Of a stretch of DNA of 64,000 nt, positions 18,291-27,249 are shown piece after piece. Source of the stretch: Allocatelliglobosispora scoriae (GTDB lineage Bacteria > Actinomycetota > Actinomycetes > Mycobacteriales > Micromonosporaceae); assembly GCF_014204945.1 (NCBI RefSeq), contig NZ_JACHMN010000001.1, forward strand, positions 620,001 through 684,000, written 5' to 3'. The notes under the pieces were generated by a model, which did no database searches, was not told the origin of the DNA, and saw only the letters and a list, made by a program, of their open reading frames with translations. How positions within the stretch are numbered: position 1 is the first letter of the stretch; every line of letters starts with the position of its first letter. Both the position numbers and the translations under genes were made by a program.

Positions 18291-18341
18291 GCCGATCCCG
18301 TCGCACGCACCTCATACGGGTACGCGTACGACGGGATCGGC
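18291..18341 (-). terminator. Terminator of the ThuA/PKD gene
   Basis: A 13-bp perfect stem (GCCGATCCCGTCG at 18291-18303 with 18329-18341) and a 25-base loop lie just beyond the stop codon of the minus-strand gene. Confidence 0.7.
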
Positions 18342-18346
18342 CGGTG

Positions 18347-21300
18347 TCAGTTCACCGTGATCACCACGCTGCTGGAGTGGGTCGCCCCGGCACTGTCGGT
18401 CAGCGTCATCCACGCCGTGTAGGTGCCCTTGCGGCTGTAGACGTGGCTCGCCGTCGCGGCGTGCACGGTCGCCGTGTTGTCGCCGAAGGACCACTGCCGC
18501 TCCACGATGGTCCGCCCGGGCGGAGCCGTCGCGGTGCTGCTGAAGGCGACGGTGAGCGGCCCGGTGCCGGTGGCCGGGGTGGCGCTCACCGAGAGCGTGG
18601 CACCCGTCTCGGCCTTGACTCCGGCTCCGTTGAACCGCAGCCAGTCCAGCGCCATGATGTCCGGGTCACCGGTCTGGCCGGACTTCACGAACTTCAGGTA
18701 GAGCGTGAACGTGCCACCCGGGTTGGTCAGCGGGACCGTCGGCGACACGATGCTGTCGTAGCTGCCGGTGACCGGGATCGTCGCCGTACCGAGCAGGGTT
18801 CCGGTGGGCGAGCCGTTGCGGAACTCGATCGTGCCGCCGGTCCCGCCGGAGCTGGCGCCGACCACGACGCCGCCGATGCCCTGCAGGTTGACCGGGCCGA
18901 AGTTGATCCACTCCCCGTTGTCGATGTCGCCGAGGCGCCGGCCCGCCTGCGCGGTCGCCCGGTCGAGGACCGAGATCCCGGACGCGGCGTCGAAGTTCTC
19001 GGCCTCGGTGCTGCGGGGCTGCAGCTGGACCTGCACGGACCCGACGAGCGCGGGCACTGCCCCGGTCGCACCGCCGTCGGTGTACTGGGCGCTGATCAGG
19101 GTGAACAGGTCGGTCCCGGCGCCGTGCCCGTCGCCGCCGCCGGACTCGGTGACCAGCGTTCCGCTGCAGCCGATGTAGTTGTCCATGGGGTGGGCGTGCG
19201 AGTCGTGGCCGAGCAGGGTCTGCACCACGACCCGGTTGCAGTCGATCACCGCGTCCTCCGGGTCGGTGACGGTCACCGTGTAGGGGATGCGGTCGCCGAA
19301 CTCGAAGAACCCGCCGTGGGGCACGTTGATCGTGACGGTGGGACGGGTGTTGCCGACGGTGATCTCGGTGCTCGCGACGCCGGTCAGGCCGCCCACGCCG
19401 GTCACGGTCAGCCGGGCGTTGAAACGACCCTTCGCGGGGTACGTGTAGGACGGGTTCGCGGCGGTGGAGTCGACGGTGCCGTTGCCGTCGAAGTCCCAGG
19501 CGTAGCTCGTCGCCCCAGTCGATCCGGTGCTGGCGAAGGTGACCGCCAGCGGCGACGGGCCGTTGTCGCGGCTCGCGGTGATCTTCGCGACCGGAGGCAG
19601 CCCGTTGGCGACGTAGTCGATCCGGTAGATCCCGGCGCCCTCGTTGGAGCCGCCCCGACCGCTGCCGGAGCCCGCACCGAAGTCGATCACATAGAGCGAC
19701 CCGTCGGGCCCGAACTCGGCCTCGAAGGGCTGGATCCAGGTCATCCCGCTGAAGATGCCGTTGATGGACTGCAGCGAGCCGACGGTGGTGGCGCCGAAAC
19801 GGGGGTCGGTGAAGGTCTGGGCCGTCTTGTGGACCGAGAGCGTCTTCCACCACTGGCGGGTCAGCTCGTAGACGATCCACTTGTTCTCGAAGTACTCGGG
19901 GAACTTCGACAGTCGCGGGTTCGCCGGGTCGTAGTCGTAGACCGGGCCGCTCATCGGTCCGCCGCCGCCGGTGCCGACCTCCGGGAACTGGGTGGAGGCG
20001 GAGTAGGCGTACCAGACCAGGGCGCTGCGGGCGGCGGGCAGGGTGGCGAGGCCGGTGTTGTTGGGCGAGTTGTTGGCCGGTGCCGCGCAGTTGAACTTCG
20101 GTCCCGAGGTGCTGGTGGCGAAGTTGTAGTCGTTGAACGCGATGTTGTTGCCGATGCAGTAGGGCCAGCCGTAGTTGCCCGCGCTGGTGATCCGGTTGAA
20201 CTCGACCGTCCCCTCCGGACCGCGGTTGGCGTTCGCCGCCGACGCGTCGGGTCCGTAGTCGGCGACGAGCACGGCGTTGGTGAGCGGGTCGATGGTGACG
20301 CGGAACGGGTTGCGCAGGCCCATGGCGTACACCTCGGGCCTGGTCTTGGCCGTGCCCGGCGCGAAGAGGTTGCCGGTCGGGATGGTGTAGGTGCCGTCGG
20401 CCTGCGGGCGGATCCGCAGGATCTTGCCGCGCAGGTCGTTGGTGTTGCCCGCGGTGCCCTGGGCGTCGAACGCGCGGTGCCCGGCCCGCTCGTCGATCGG
20501 GGTGTAACCACTGGACTCGAACGGGTCGGTGTTGTCGCCGATCCCGGCGTAGAGGTTGCCGTCCTTGCCCATGGCGATGGAGCCGCCCATGTGCGAGTTG
20601 GCGCGCGCCTCACCGCGCAGGGTCGGGATGGCGAGCAGCCGCTTCTCGGAGCTGATCGCGATCGTCGAGCCGGTCACGGTGAAGCGCGACAGGTTGAGCT
20701 GGTTGAGCGTCTTGTCCGACCACAGGAGATAGAGCCAGTTGTTGGTGGCGAAGTTGTTGTCCAGGGTCAGGCCGAGCAGCCCGTCGGACTGGCTGGTCTG
20801 GGCCGGGGTGTAGGCGAAGTCGATCAGCGTGGTGACGGCGAGCGTGGCCTGGTCGATCACCTTCACCGCGCCGGTGCGCTGGATGTAGAAGACGCGGCGG
20901 TCGGGCGCGACGGCGAGCTCGAACGGGTCGGCGAGGTCGGCGGTGACCAGCGGGACCCGCTGGAACTGGCCGTTCTGGGTGGCGCTGCAGTCGCCGGCGG
21001 CGGCACCTGCGGCCCACTCGATGCCCCAGCGCAGGTGGTCGAGGAAGAACGGCTCGCTGAACGAGGAGATGCTGTGCCCGCCGGCGGTGAACCAGGACCG
21101 GCCCCCGTCGTAGTTCTGGCACCACGAGTAGGCCTGGTCGACGCCCTCGTCGAGGCCGTTGATGCCGTCGCGGACCTTGACCTGGGCGAGGGTGTGCACG
21201 CGGCCGGTCGGGTTGGTCTTCCAGTTGTACCACTCCTCGCTGCGTTCCCACAGCTCAGGAAGGTTCTTCGTGGACGGGTGCGCCCGGTCGAGGACCTTGA

Positions 21301-21781
21301 TCCGGCCGGGGAAGACGCCGCCGGTGGCGCTGAAGTCCGGGTGGTAGTCGAAGATCGTGCCGACGAGGCCGTCGTACCAGGTCCAGTCGCGCTCGCTGGC
21401 GGACGCCGCGTGCAGGCCGACCCAGCCGCCGCCGGCCCGGATGAAGTTCTGCAGGGCCAGGCGCTGGGCCGCGTTGAGCAGGTCGCCGGAGCCGGGGATC
21501 GAGTTGGTGTTGTTGAAGACCAGCGCGTCGAACCGGGCGAGGTTGGCGTCGGTGAACGCGGCGGCGTCGGTGGTCGCCTCGACCTCGAAGTTGTTGGCGG
21601 CGCCGAGCTGCTGGACGGCGGTGACACCGGCCGGGATCGAGTCGTGGTAGAAGTTCGTGACCTTGGAGAAGACCAGCACGCGGAATCGCGGTGCGGCGGC
21701 GGCGGGGCTGCCCACGGAGGTCGACAGCACCAGGGCGGCGACGGCGGCGAGGGCGGGCAGGAGTGTGCGGCGGCGGCTCAT
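18347..21781 (-). CDS. Large secreted ThuA / sugar-dehydrogenase-like / PKD / CBM6-like protein
   Basis: The 1144-residue secreted protein has a signal peptide ending near AAA-A (about 30). Next comes a ThuA-like trehalose-utilisation domain (about 33-250, FRVLVFSKVTNFYHDSIPAGV ... GGGWVGLHAA). A six-bladed glucose/sorbosone dehydrogenase-like propeller follows (about 265-680, DPFELAVAPDRRVFYIQRTGAVKV ... DGLLGLTLDNNF ... YAMGLRNPFRVTIDP). A PKD domain (about 685-770), a connecting beta domain, a CBM6-like domain (about 895-1035, STEAENFDAASGISV ... NGEWINFGPVNL) and a C-terminal PKD domain complete it. This multi-domain order is known from actinomycetes; substrates are probably extracellular polysaccharides. 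It is divergent from the DUF1906 gene across a 174-base region. Confidence 0.88.
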   Translation of the reverse strand: MSRRRTLLPALAAVAALVLSTSVGSPAAAAPRFRVLVFSKVTNFYHDSIPAGVTAVQQLGAANNFEVEATTDAAAFTDANLARFDALVFNNTNSIPGSGDLLNAAQRLALQNFIRAGGGWVGLHAASASERDWTWYDGLVGTIFDYHPDFSATGGVFPGRIKVLDRAHPSTKNLPELWERSEEWYNWKTNPTGRVHTLAQVKVRDGINGLDEGVDQAYSWCQNYDGGRSWFTAGGHSISSFSEPFFLDHLRWGIEWAAGAAAGDCSATQNGQFQRVPLVTADLADPFELAVAPDRRVFYIQRTGAVKVIDQATLAVTTLIDFAYTPAQTSQSDGLLGLTLDNNFATNNWLYLLWSDKTLNQLNLSRFTVTGSTIAISSEKRLLAIPTLRGEARANSHMGGSIAMGKDGNLYAGIGDNTDPFESSGYTPIDERAGHRAFDAQGTAGNTNDLRGKILRIRPQADGTYTIPTGNLFAPGTAKTRPEVYAMGLRNPFRVTIDPLTNAVLVADYGPDASAANANRGPEGTVEFNRITSAGNYGWPYCIGNNIAFNDYNFATSTSGPKFNCAAPANNSPNNTGLATLPAARSALVWYAYSASTQFPEVGTGGGGPMSGPVYDYDPANPRLSKFPEYFENKWIVYELTRQWWKTLSVHKTAQTFTDPRFGATTVGSLQSINGIFSGMTWIQPFEAEFGPDGSLYVIDFGAGSGSGRGGSNEGAGIYRIDYVANGLPPVAKITASRDNGPSPLAVTFASTGSTGATSYAWDFDGNGTVDSTAANPSYTYPAKGRFNARLTVTGVGGLTGVASTEITVGNTRPTVTINVPHGGFFEFGDRIPYTVTVTDPEDAVIDCNRVVVQTLLGHDSHAHPMDNYIGCSGTLVTESGGGDGHGAGTDLFTLISAQYTDGGATGAVPALVGSVQVQLQPRSTEAENFDAASGISVLDRATAQAGRRLGDIDNGEWINFGPVNLQGIGGVVVGASSGGTGGTIEFRNGSPTGTLLGTATIPVTGSYDSIVSPTVPLTNPGGTFTLYLKFVKSGQTGDPDIMALDWLRFNGAGVKAETGATLSVSATPATGTGPLTVAFSSTATAPPGRTIVERQWSFGDNTATVHAATASHVYSRKGTYTAWMTLTDSAGATHSSSVVITVN

Positions 21782-21955
21782 TCGGGCGCTCCCATGAGGG
21801 GGACGGATGGGATTGACGCATCCGGTCGCCGAACCGAGGGCACCATCCTATGCATACCATCAATCACCGTCAATACTGGTGGCGGCGGTGAATACGTGGT
21901 AGGAATTCTCCAATTACACCGATGCTCGTGAAGATTTCTTCCCCGGAGGACCTGG

Positions 21956-23200
21956 ATGAGAAGAACCGTGGCGGGTCTCGCCGTCCTCGTGGCCGCGCTG
22001 ACCGGGGTTCCCGCGTCCGCCGCTCCCCTCCCGGCCGTCCCGCAGGCACCGCTGGCCGCGGTCGGGCCCCAGCCCGGGACCTATGTGGGCAAGGGCTTCG
22101 ACACCTGCACGGCACCGTCGCAGTCGGCCATGAACGCATGGCGGGCCGGCTCCCCCTACCGGGCCGTCGGCATCTACATCAGCGGCGGCAGCCGATCGTG
22201 CGCCCAGCCCAACCTGACCGCGACCTGGGTGGCGAACCAGACCGCCAACGGCTGGCACCTGATCCCGATCGAGCTCGGCCGCCAGGCCCCCTGCGGCACC
22301 CGCCAGCCGAAGATGTCGAGCACCCCGTCGACCGCGCGGGCCGAGGGCGCCACCGCCGCGTCGAGCGCGGTGAACGCCGCAGCGGCCCTGGGCATCGGCG
22401 CGGGCAGCACGATCTACAACGACATCGAGCAGTACCCGTCGACCGCGTCGTGCAAGGCCGCCGTGCTCTCCTACCTGTCCGGCTGGACGCAGCGGCTGCA
22501 CGCGCTCGGCTACCTGTCGGGGATGTACTCCAGCGGGTCGTCCGGTGTGAAGGATGTCTGCTCCGCCTACAACGACAGCTCCTACATCCGGCTCGACCAC
22601 CTGTGGATCGCCTGGTGGAACGGGGTCGCCAACACCGACGGCGGCTCCTACTGCCCGGCCACCGCCTACGCCGACCACCAGCGCCTGCACCAGTACGCCG
22701 GCGACGTCACCGAGACCTGGGGCGGCGTCACGATGAACATCGACCGCAACTACCTCGATGTCGCGGGCGGCGGGACCCAGCCGCCGCCGGCCTGGAGCAC
22801 GATCGTCGACGACACCACCGCCGGCGGGTTCACGGCGAGCGCCAACTGGGGCACGTCGAGCTACTCCGGCCAGCGTTACGGCACCGGCTACCGCTTCGCC
22901 GACCCGGTGGCGAGCAGCGACGTGGCCTGGTTCGCCGCCAGCACCCCGGCACTCGCCTCCTACGAGGTCGCGGTCTGGTACCCGGCCGACGCCGGCTACA
23001 ACGACTCGACGCCGTTCATCATCGCGACCTCGGGCGGCAACCAGACCGTACGGGTGAACCAGCGGGTCAACGGCGGTCGGTGGGTGACGCTGGGCGTGTT
23101 CACCCTCGCCGCCGGGGACGGCGACAAGGTCGGGGTGAGCCGGTGGACCAGCGGGACGGGCTACGTCATCGCCGACGCCGTCCGGCTCACCCGGGTCTGA
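21956..23200 (+). CDS. Secreted DUF1906 (glycoside-hydrolase-like) protein with C-terminal golvesin/CBM-like domain
   Basis: The 414-residue protein has a signal peptide (MRRTVAGLAVLVAALTGVPASA). The DUF1906 TIM-barrel-like domain covers about 40-265 (GKGFDTCTAPSQSAMNAW, YIGGS-type strand GIYISGG, IYNDIEQYP with acidic residues, LWIAWWNG). The C-terminal beta domain (about 280-414, WSTIVDDTTAGGFTASANWG ... GYVIADAVRLTRV) is of the golvesin/xanthan-lyase CBM type. DUF1906 proteins such as Rv2525c are surface-exposed and thought to act on the cell wall. ATG 21956 has a strong GGAGGA ribosome site 7-12 bases upstream. Confidence 0.88.
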   Translation: MRRTVAGLAVLVAALTGVPASAAPLPAVPQAPLAAVGPQPGTYVGKGFDTCTAPSQSAMNAWRAGSPYRAVGIYISGGSRSCAQPNLTATWVANQTANGWHLIPIELGRQAPCGTRQPKMSSTPSTARAEGATAASSAVNAAAALGIGAGSTIYNDIEQYPSTASCKAAVLSYLSGWTQRLHALGYLSGMYSSGSSGVKDVCSAYNDSSYIRLDHLWIAWWNGVANTDGGSYCPATAYADHQRLHQYAGDVTETWGGVTMNIDRNYLDVAGGGTQPPPAWSTIVDDTTAGGFTASANWGTSSYSGQRYGTGYRFADPVASSDVAWFAASTPALASYEVAVWYPADAGYNDSTPFIIATSGGNQTVRVNQRVNGGRWVTLGVFTLAAGDGDKVGVSRWTSGTGYVIADAVRLTRV

Positions 23201-23213
23201 CCTGCCGTCGGCG

Positions 23214-23795
23214 TCACACTCGGGCCGGCGCGGTGGCGAGCGCCGGCTCCGCCGCCGCGATCGGCGCCTGCGCCGGTGGACGCCGACGGACCAGGACCAC
23301 GCCGACCACGGTGAACAGCACCATCGTCACGATCGAGCTGGGTACGGGTGAGGCGAGCACATCACCGTGGCCGGTGAAGGTGAGGTGCCCGTTGACGAGC
23401 AGCGGGGTCACGATGGCGTTGGAGACGCTGTGCAGCAGCACGGCGAGGCCGGTGGTGATCCCGACGCCGACCGCGACCGCGGAGACGAGCGGGTAGAGGA
23501 CCGCGGCACCGGCGAACCAGCCGACCGGGTGGCGGAAGCGCAGCGTGAATCCCAGCGGCCCAGCGCTGTCGCGTGAGGCGATGTAGAGCACGAGTGCCAC
23601 CAGGGCGGGAAGGGCGATGAAGACCGCGAGGCCGGCCGTGCCGCCGCTGTCGCTGGTGGCGACGCCGGTGGTGAGCTCGGCGCCGCTGCCGAGGTCGATG
23701 AGCACGCCGAGCCAGCCCGCGCCGATCGCGGCGAGCGCGAAGATCGTGAAGTTCAGCCGGGCCCGCCGGGGACGCGGTGGGGTGGTGCTGCTCAT
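23214..23795 (-). CDS. Integral membrane protein of a PadR-linked pair
   Basis: The 193-residue protein has about five hydrophobic helices: near 17-36, 50-72, 90-110, 111-130 and 158-175. It ends in an Ala/Pro-rich cytoplasmic tail and has no enzymatic motif. Its ATG overlaps the stop of the upstream PadR gene (ATGA), a frequent arrangement in which PadR controls a membrane or transporter-like protein. No family name is assigned. It is convergent with the DUF1906 gene, 13 bases apart. Confidence 0.75.
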   Translation of the reverse strand: MSSTTPPRPRRARLNFTIFALAAIGAGWLGVLIDLGSGAELTTGVATSDSGGTAGLAVFIALPALVALVLYIASRDSAGPLGFTLRFRHPVGWFAGAAVLYPLVSAVAVGVGITTGLAVLLHSVSNAIVTPLLVNGHLTFTGHGDVLASPVPSSIVTMVLFTVVGVVLVRRRPPAQAPIAAAEPALATAPARV

Positions 23796-24304
23796 GAGGA
23801 TGCTCCTGTGTCTGGGGTGACGGCGTCGAGGGAGGCGAGGCCTTCGGCGGCCCAGTCGGCCGAGGCGCGGGCCTGACGGATTCCGGCCAGGATGGTCAGC
23901 CGGATGTAGGGCCAGTCCGGGGTGTGCCCTTCGGCTGCGGTGAGCTCGACGAGCAGTCCTTCGAGCTCGGCGAGCCGGACCTGCGCCTGGGTCTGTGCCT
24001 GGCGCAGCAGGTCGGCGCAGCGCTGCGGGCCCAGGGCGCGCCCGAAGAACAGGCGCAGCAGCAGCCCGTTGCGGGGCGGCGACTCCTGCACCGGCTCGTC
24101 GAGCAGGTCGCGCAGCCGGGCCCGGCCTGAGGCGGTGATCGTGAAGGTGGACGACCGTGCCCGCTGACCGCCCTCGCGGATGACGTGGCCGTCCGCTTCG
24201 AGGGCGTAGAGGGTGGGGTAGATCTGCCCGAAGCTCTCGTTCCAGAAATGTCCCAGCACGTCCCGGATCGCCTCACGCAGCGCGTATGCCGTCATTGGCT
24301 CCAT
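23792..24304 (-). CDS. PadR-family transcriptional regulator (N-terminus probably frameshifted)
   Basis: The protein shows the PadR winged helix (MTAYALREAIRDVLGHFWNESFGQIYPTLYALEADGHV) and the C-terminal helical dimerisation region with DLLRQAQTQAQVRLAELEGLL. From ATG 24304 it has 170 residues but lacks the usual first helix. In another frame an ATG at 24338 encodes MDFVAAAF, which would join smoothly if one base were removed from the C run 24312-24314. The joined N-terminus (MDFVAAAFGLRMEPMTAYAL) has the expected PadR length. It is followed by the coupled membrane gene. Its ligand is unknown. Confidence 0.8.
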   Translation of the reverse strand: MEPMTAYALREAIRDVLGHFWNESFGQIYPTLYALEADGHVIREGGQRARSSTFTITASGRARLRDLLDEPVQESPPRNGLLLRLFFGRALGPQRCADLLRQAQTQAQVRLAELEGLLVELTAAEGHTPDWPYIRLTILAGIRQARASADWAAEGLASLDAVTPDTGASS

Positions 24305-24377
24305 GCGAAGACCCGAAGGCCGCAGCCACGAAATCCATCTCCGTCCGGCTCGCCTGGGGATTGCCGCGCATATTCCG

Positions 24378-24392
24378 TTCCGCGCAGCGGAA
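24378..24392. promoter_or_regulatory. TTCCG-N5-CGGAA inverted repeat
   Basis: TTCCG-CGCAG-CGGAA lies between the PadR gene and the I36-like gene. The same TTCCG-N5-CGGAA form occurs twice more at 28331-28345 and 28408-28422. The shape resembles IclR-type operators, but no IclR gene is in the window. Confidence 0.45.
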
Positions 24393-24461
24393 CAACCTCT
24401 TGCCGAGCGTCGATCACCCCGCATAGCGTCCCGTTGACAATTGAATTCGAAAGGAGATTTC

Positions 24462-24866
24462 ATGCTCCTCACATCCGCGCCTCGGTCACGCCTCGCCGCT
24501 CTCATCGCGACGGCCGCCGCCACCGCATTCCTCATCCTTCCCACTCCCGCCCACGCCAGCAGTTCGTGCGCCGCCGAGAACATCTGCCTCTGGACCGGAG
24601 CGAACTACACCGGCACGAAGACGAGCTACGACTACAGCTCGTTCTTCGGGTCGACGTTCTGCATCTCCACGCCGTTCCGCTCCCTGAAGATCGGCGGCGG
24701 ACCGCACGCCACCCTCGTCGCCACCAGCGCATACCAGGGCACGGCGTGCTCCGTGCTGGGAGGTTTGCAGCGGGAGGACGACCTCTCCCTCTTCGGCGAC
24801 CCGGTCGACAACCCGTCCTTCACCTTCGGGCCGGCCCTATCGCTGTCGGGGCTCGTCGTCACGTGA
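24462..24866 (+). CDS. Secreted small protein, peptidase inhibitor I36 / beta-gamma-crystallin-like
   Basis: The 134-residue secreted protein has a signal peptide ending near AHA-S (about 32). The mature part has four cysteines and the pattern CAAENICLWTGANYTG followed by a Greek-key-like domain. This resembles streptomycete metalloproteinase inhibitors (family I36) and related crystallin-fold proteins. AAAGGAG lies 8-14 bases before ATG 24462; seven further in-frame codons upstream (ATG 24441) are less likely. It may inhibit extracellular proteases. It is alone on its strand. Confidence 0.75.
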   Translation: MLLTSAPRSRLAALIATAAATAFLILPTPAHASSSCAAENICLWTGANYTGTKTSYDYSSFFGSTFCISTPFRSLKIGGGPHATLVATSAYQGTACSVLGGLQREDDLSLFGDPVDNPSFTFGPALSLSGLVVT

Positions 24867-24960
24867 CATCCCATTGATTAATGCCGAGCCCACTCGTATC
24901 CGTACGAGTCGGCTCGGCACCAGTAATCGCCAGCTATCCTGGCGGGGAAATGGATGTCCA

Positions 24961-27249
24961 GTGACCGGCGCCCACGACGACTGGCCCGCGGCCGGCGAGC
25001 CGCTGGATCTCGTCCGGCATGAATCGCCGCACGAATCCAGCGGAATCGAATGGTGGTACCTCAACGCGCATCTGCGCGACGACGCCGGGCAGGAGACGAC
25101 CCTGGCGGCGGCGTTCTTCCGCTTCGCCTGGCGTGATGCCGGCACTGGCTCGATCCGGCGCGGCCATGCCGTGCACTGGACCGTCGGCTCGGCGGCGCGG
25201 TCCGGCGGCACCAGCCGTGCCTTCCTGGACGACGGAGCGGCGGCGGGCCTGCGGGAGAGCATCCGCACGACCGGGTCGCTCGACCCCTACGTGCGCCGGG
25301 CGATGCTGCCGCTGATCGAAGACGGCCGCGTCCTGCTCCCGGATCTGCCGCTGCCCGGCCCCGTCCGGATCGCCGAAGACCGGTTGGCGCTGCGGTACGC
25401 CGACGTCGCCTCGCTCGAATCGGCCGGCCCAGGCGTCTACGACCTGCGTCTTCGGCACGGCGACGACCCGGAGATCACGCTGCGGCTCCATGCCCGCAAG
25501 CAGGCCCACCGGTACGGCGACGACGGCATCGTGCCAGGTCGGCGGGGTGACGGCGCGGACGCGATGTTCTACTACAGCGTCACCCGGCTGGACGTCAGCG
25601 GCGCCATCACCCCCGCCGGGACCGCCGGAGGACGGGCCGTGACCGGCACAGCGTGGTACGACCACGAGTTCGGCGGCCCCATCCAAGCCCCCGGCAGCGC
25701 CACCGGGGGCGCGACGACGGCGTGGGAGTGGACCAGCATCCATCTCGACGACGGCCGTGACCTCAGCCTCTACGACCTGTGGAATGTCGTCGGCACTAAC
25801 CGCACATCCGCCCACAGCAGCTCGCTGTTCGTGGACTCGGCCGGCGATCCGATGCGGCTCGCAGCTCATCGGTTGACGGTCGACCGGGTGTGGGTGTCGA
25901 CGGCCACCTTCAACGAGTACCCCGTACGGTGGCGCTACGAATGGCCCGGCGGCGACATCCTGGAGATAACCGCCGTCGGCGACGACCACGAGGTGCGGTC
26001 GGTGACCGCAGGATTCAGCCGGGGCTACTGGGAAGGCCCGGTGACCGTGACGGGGCGGCTGGGCGGGGAGCCCGTCCACGGCGAGGGCTTCTGCGAGACG
26101 AAGCCCGCCACTCGCCTCACCTCGATCGAGTCCTTCCTCGCCCAGGTCGGCAAAGAGGTCAGGGTGCAGGTCAGAGAGCTCTACCCGGATCAGGTGGACG
26201 CGGACTTCATCGCCAGCTTCGCCGACGTCGACCCCGACGACGACCGCCTGCGCAGCGTGGACACCGACGCCGCGGTCCGCTCATTGATCGCACCGGTCCG
26301 GCACATCACCGATCAGCCGGGCAAGTCGTGGCGGTCCTTCCTCATGTTCGCCGCGATCGACGCGTGCGGACGGCTCGACGAGGAGCACCGGCCGCTGCTG
26401 GGCGCCTGCGAACTCCTCCACACCGGTTCGCTGATCATCGACGATGTGGAGGACGCCTCGGCGACCAGGCGCGGGGTTCCCGCCGCGCACCTGCGGTACG
26501 GCATCGCCCACGCCGTCAACTCCGGCACCGCGGCGTACTTCGCCTTCGACCATGTGCTCCGCGGCATGACCCGCACGGATGCGCAGACCACGGCACGGGT
26601 TCAGCGCCTGTTCCTCGGCGCGCTGCGCGCCGCGCACACCGGTCAGGCACTCGACCTCGCCGACCCGACCGGCGGCCTCGACCCGGCCGCGCCGCACGCC
26701 GATCGGATCCTCGCGACCCACTGGCTCAAGACCGGCGTACCGGCCGGGGCGTTCGCGCGCATCGGCGCGCTGCTCGGCGGCGGCACCGAGGACCAGCAGC
26801 GCGCGCTCGGGCGTCTGGGCGAAGCCATCGGTGTGGGATATCAGATCGCCGACGACGTCCTCGACCTCACCGGCATCCTGGGCCGGACCGAAGGCTCCGA
26901 TATCGAGTACCTGTGGCGAGCCGCGGGCGACGACCTGAAGAACGGCAAGCTCACCTACCCCGTGGCGGTCGCCCTCGCCCGGACCGGCGCGGCGGGCAAG
27001 GCCGAGATCCTGCGGCTGCTGGGCCCCGACGCCGACCGTGCGGACGCGCTCGACCGGCTCGCCGACATCATCAACGGCTGCGGCGCCGTCGAGGAGAGCC
27101 TGCGGCGGGCGGCCGACATCATCGACCGGGCGTGGGACACATCCCAGGCGGCGCTGCGCGACAGCGACATCAAGGCGATGGTCCGGGCCTTCAGCTGGTA
27201 CGCCGTGGAACGGGCCGCGCCCGGCTCGTCGGTACGGGAGGTGGCCTGA
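24961..27249 (+). CDS. Fusion: CrtC/AttH-like (hydroxyneurosporene-synthase-type) domain + polyprenyl diphosphate synthase
   Basis: The 762-residue protein starts at GTG 24961, with GGCGGGGA about 13 bases upstream. Residues about 15-390 show CrtC/AttH motifs: GIEWWYLNAHL, AWYDHEFGG and WEWTSIHLDDGRDLSLYDLW. Residues about 400-762 form a trans-prenyl diphosphate synthase. It has PGKSWR, the first aspartate-rich motif DDVED (Asp494-Asp498), the second motif ADDVLD (Asp631-Asp635), and GDDLKNGKLTYPV. The synthase half should make GGPP-like chains. The CrtC-like half belongs to a lipocalin-like family that hydrates or cyclises isoprenoids. The fusion suggests that chain formation and modification are channelled. 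The GT2 gene follows with TGATG coupling. Confidence 0.85.
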   Translation: MTGAHDDWPAAGEPLDLVRHESPHESSGIEWWYLNAHLRDDAGQETTLAAAFFRFAWRDAGTGSIRRGHAVHWTVGSAARSGGTSRAFLDDGAAAGLRESIRTTGSLDPYVRRAMLPLIEDGRVLLPDLPLPGPVRIAEDRLALRYADVASLESAGPGVYDLRLRHGDDPEITLRLHARKQAHRYGDDGIVPGRRGDGADAMFYYSVTRLDVSGAITPAGTAGGRAVTGTAWYDHEFGGPIQAPGSATGGATTAWEWTSIHLDDGRDLSLYDLWNVVGTNRTSAHSSSLFVDSAGDPMRLAAHRLTVDRVWVSTATFNEYPVRWRYEWPGGDILEITAVGDDHEVRSVTAGFSRGYWEGPVTVTGRLGGEPVHGEGFCETKPATRLTSIESFLAQVGKEVRVQVRELYPDQVDADFIASFADVDPDDDRLRSVDTDAAVRSLIAPVRHITDQPGKSWRSFLMFAAIDACGRLDEEHRPLLGACELLHTGSLIIDDVEDASATRRGVPAAHLRYGIAHAVNSGTAAYFAFDHVLRGMTRTDAQTTARVQRLFLGALRAAHTGQALDLADPTGGLDPAAPHADRILATHWLKTGVPAGAFARIGALLGGGTEDQQRALGRLGEAIGVGYQIADDVLDLTGILGRTEGSDIEYLWRAAGDDLKNGKLTYPVAVALARTGAAGKAEILRLLGPDADRADALDRLADIINGCGAVEESLRRAADIIDRAWDTSQAALRDSDIKAMVRAFSWYAVERAAPGSSVREVA

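Noticed and set aside
18344-21931. A 1195-codon plus-strand open frame opposite the ThuA gene
   Set aside because: The translation is a low-complexity Gly/Arg/Val/Asp shadow with no signal or domain, whereas the minus frame has several clear domains.
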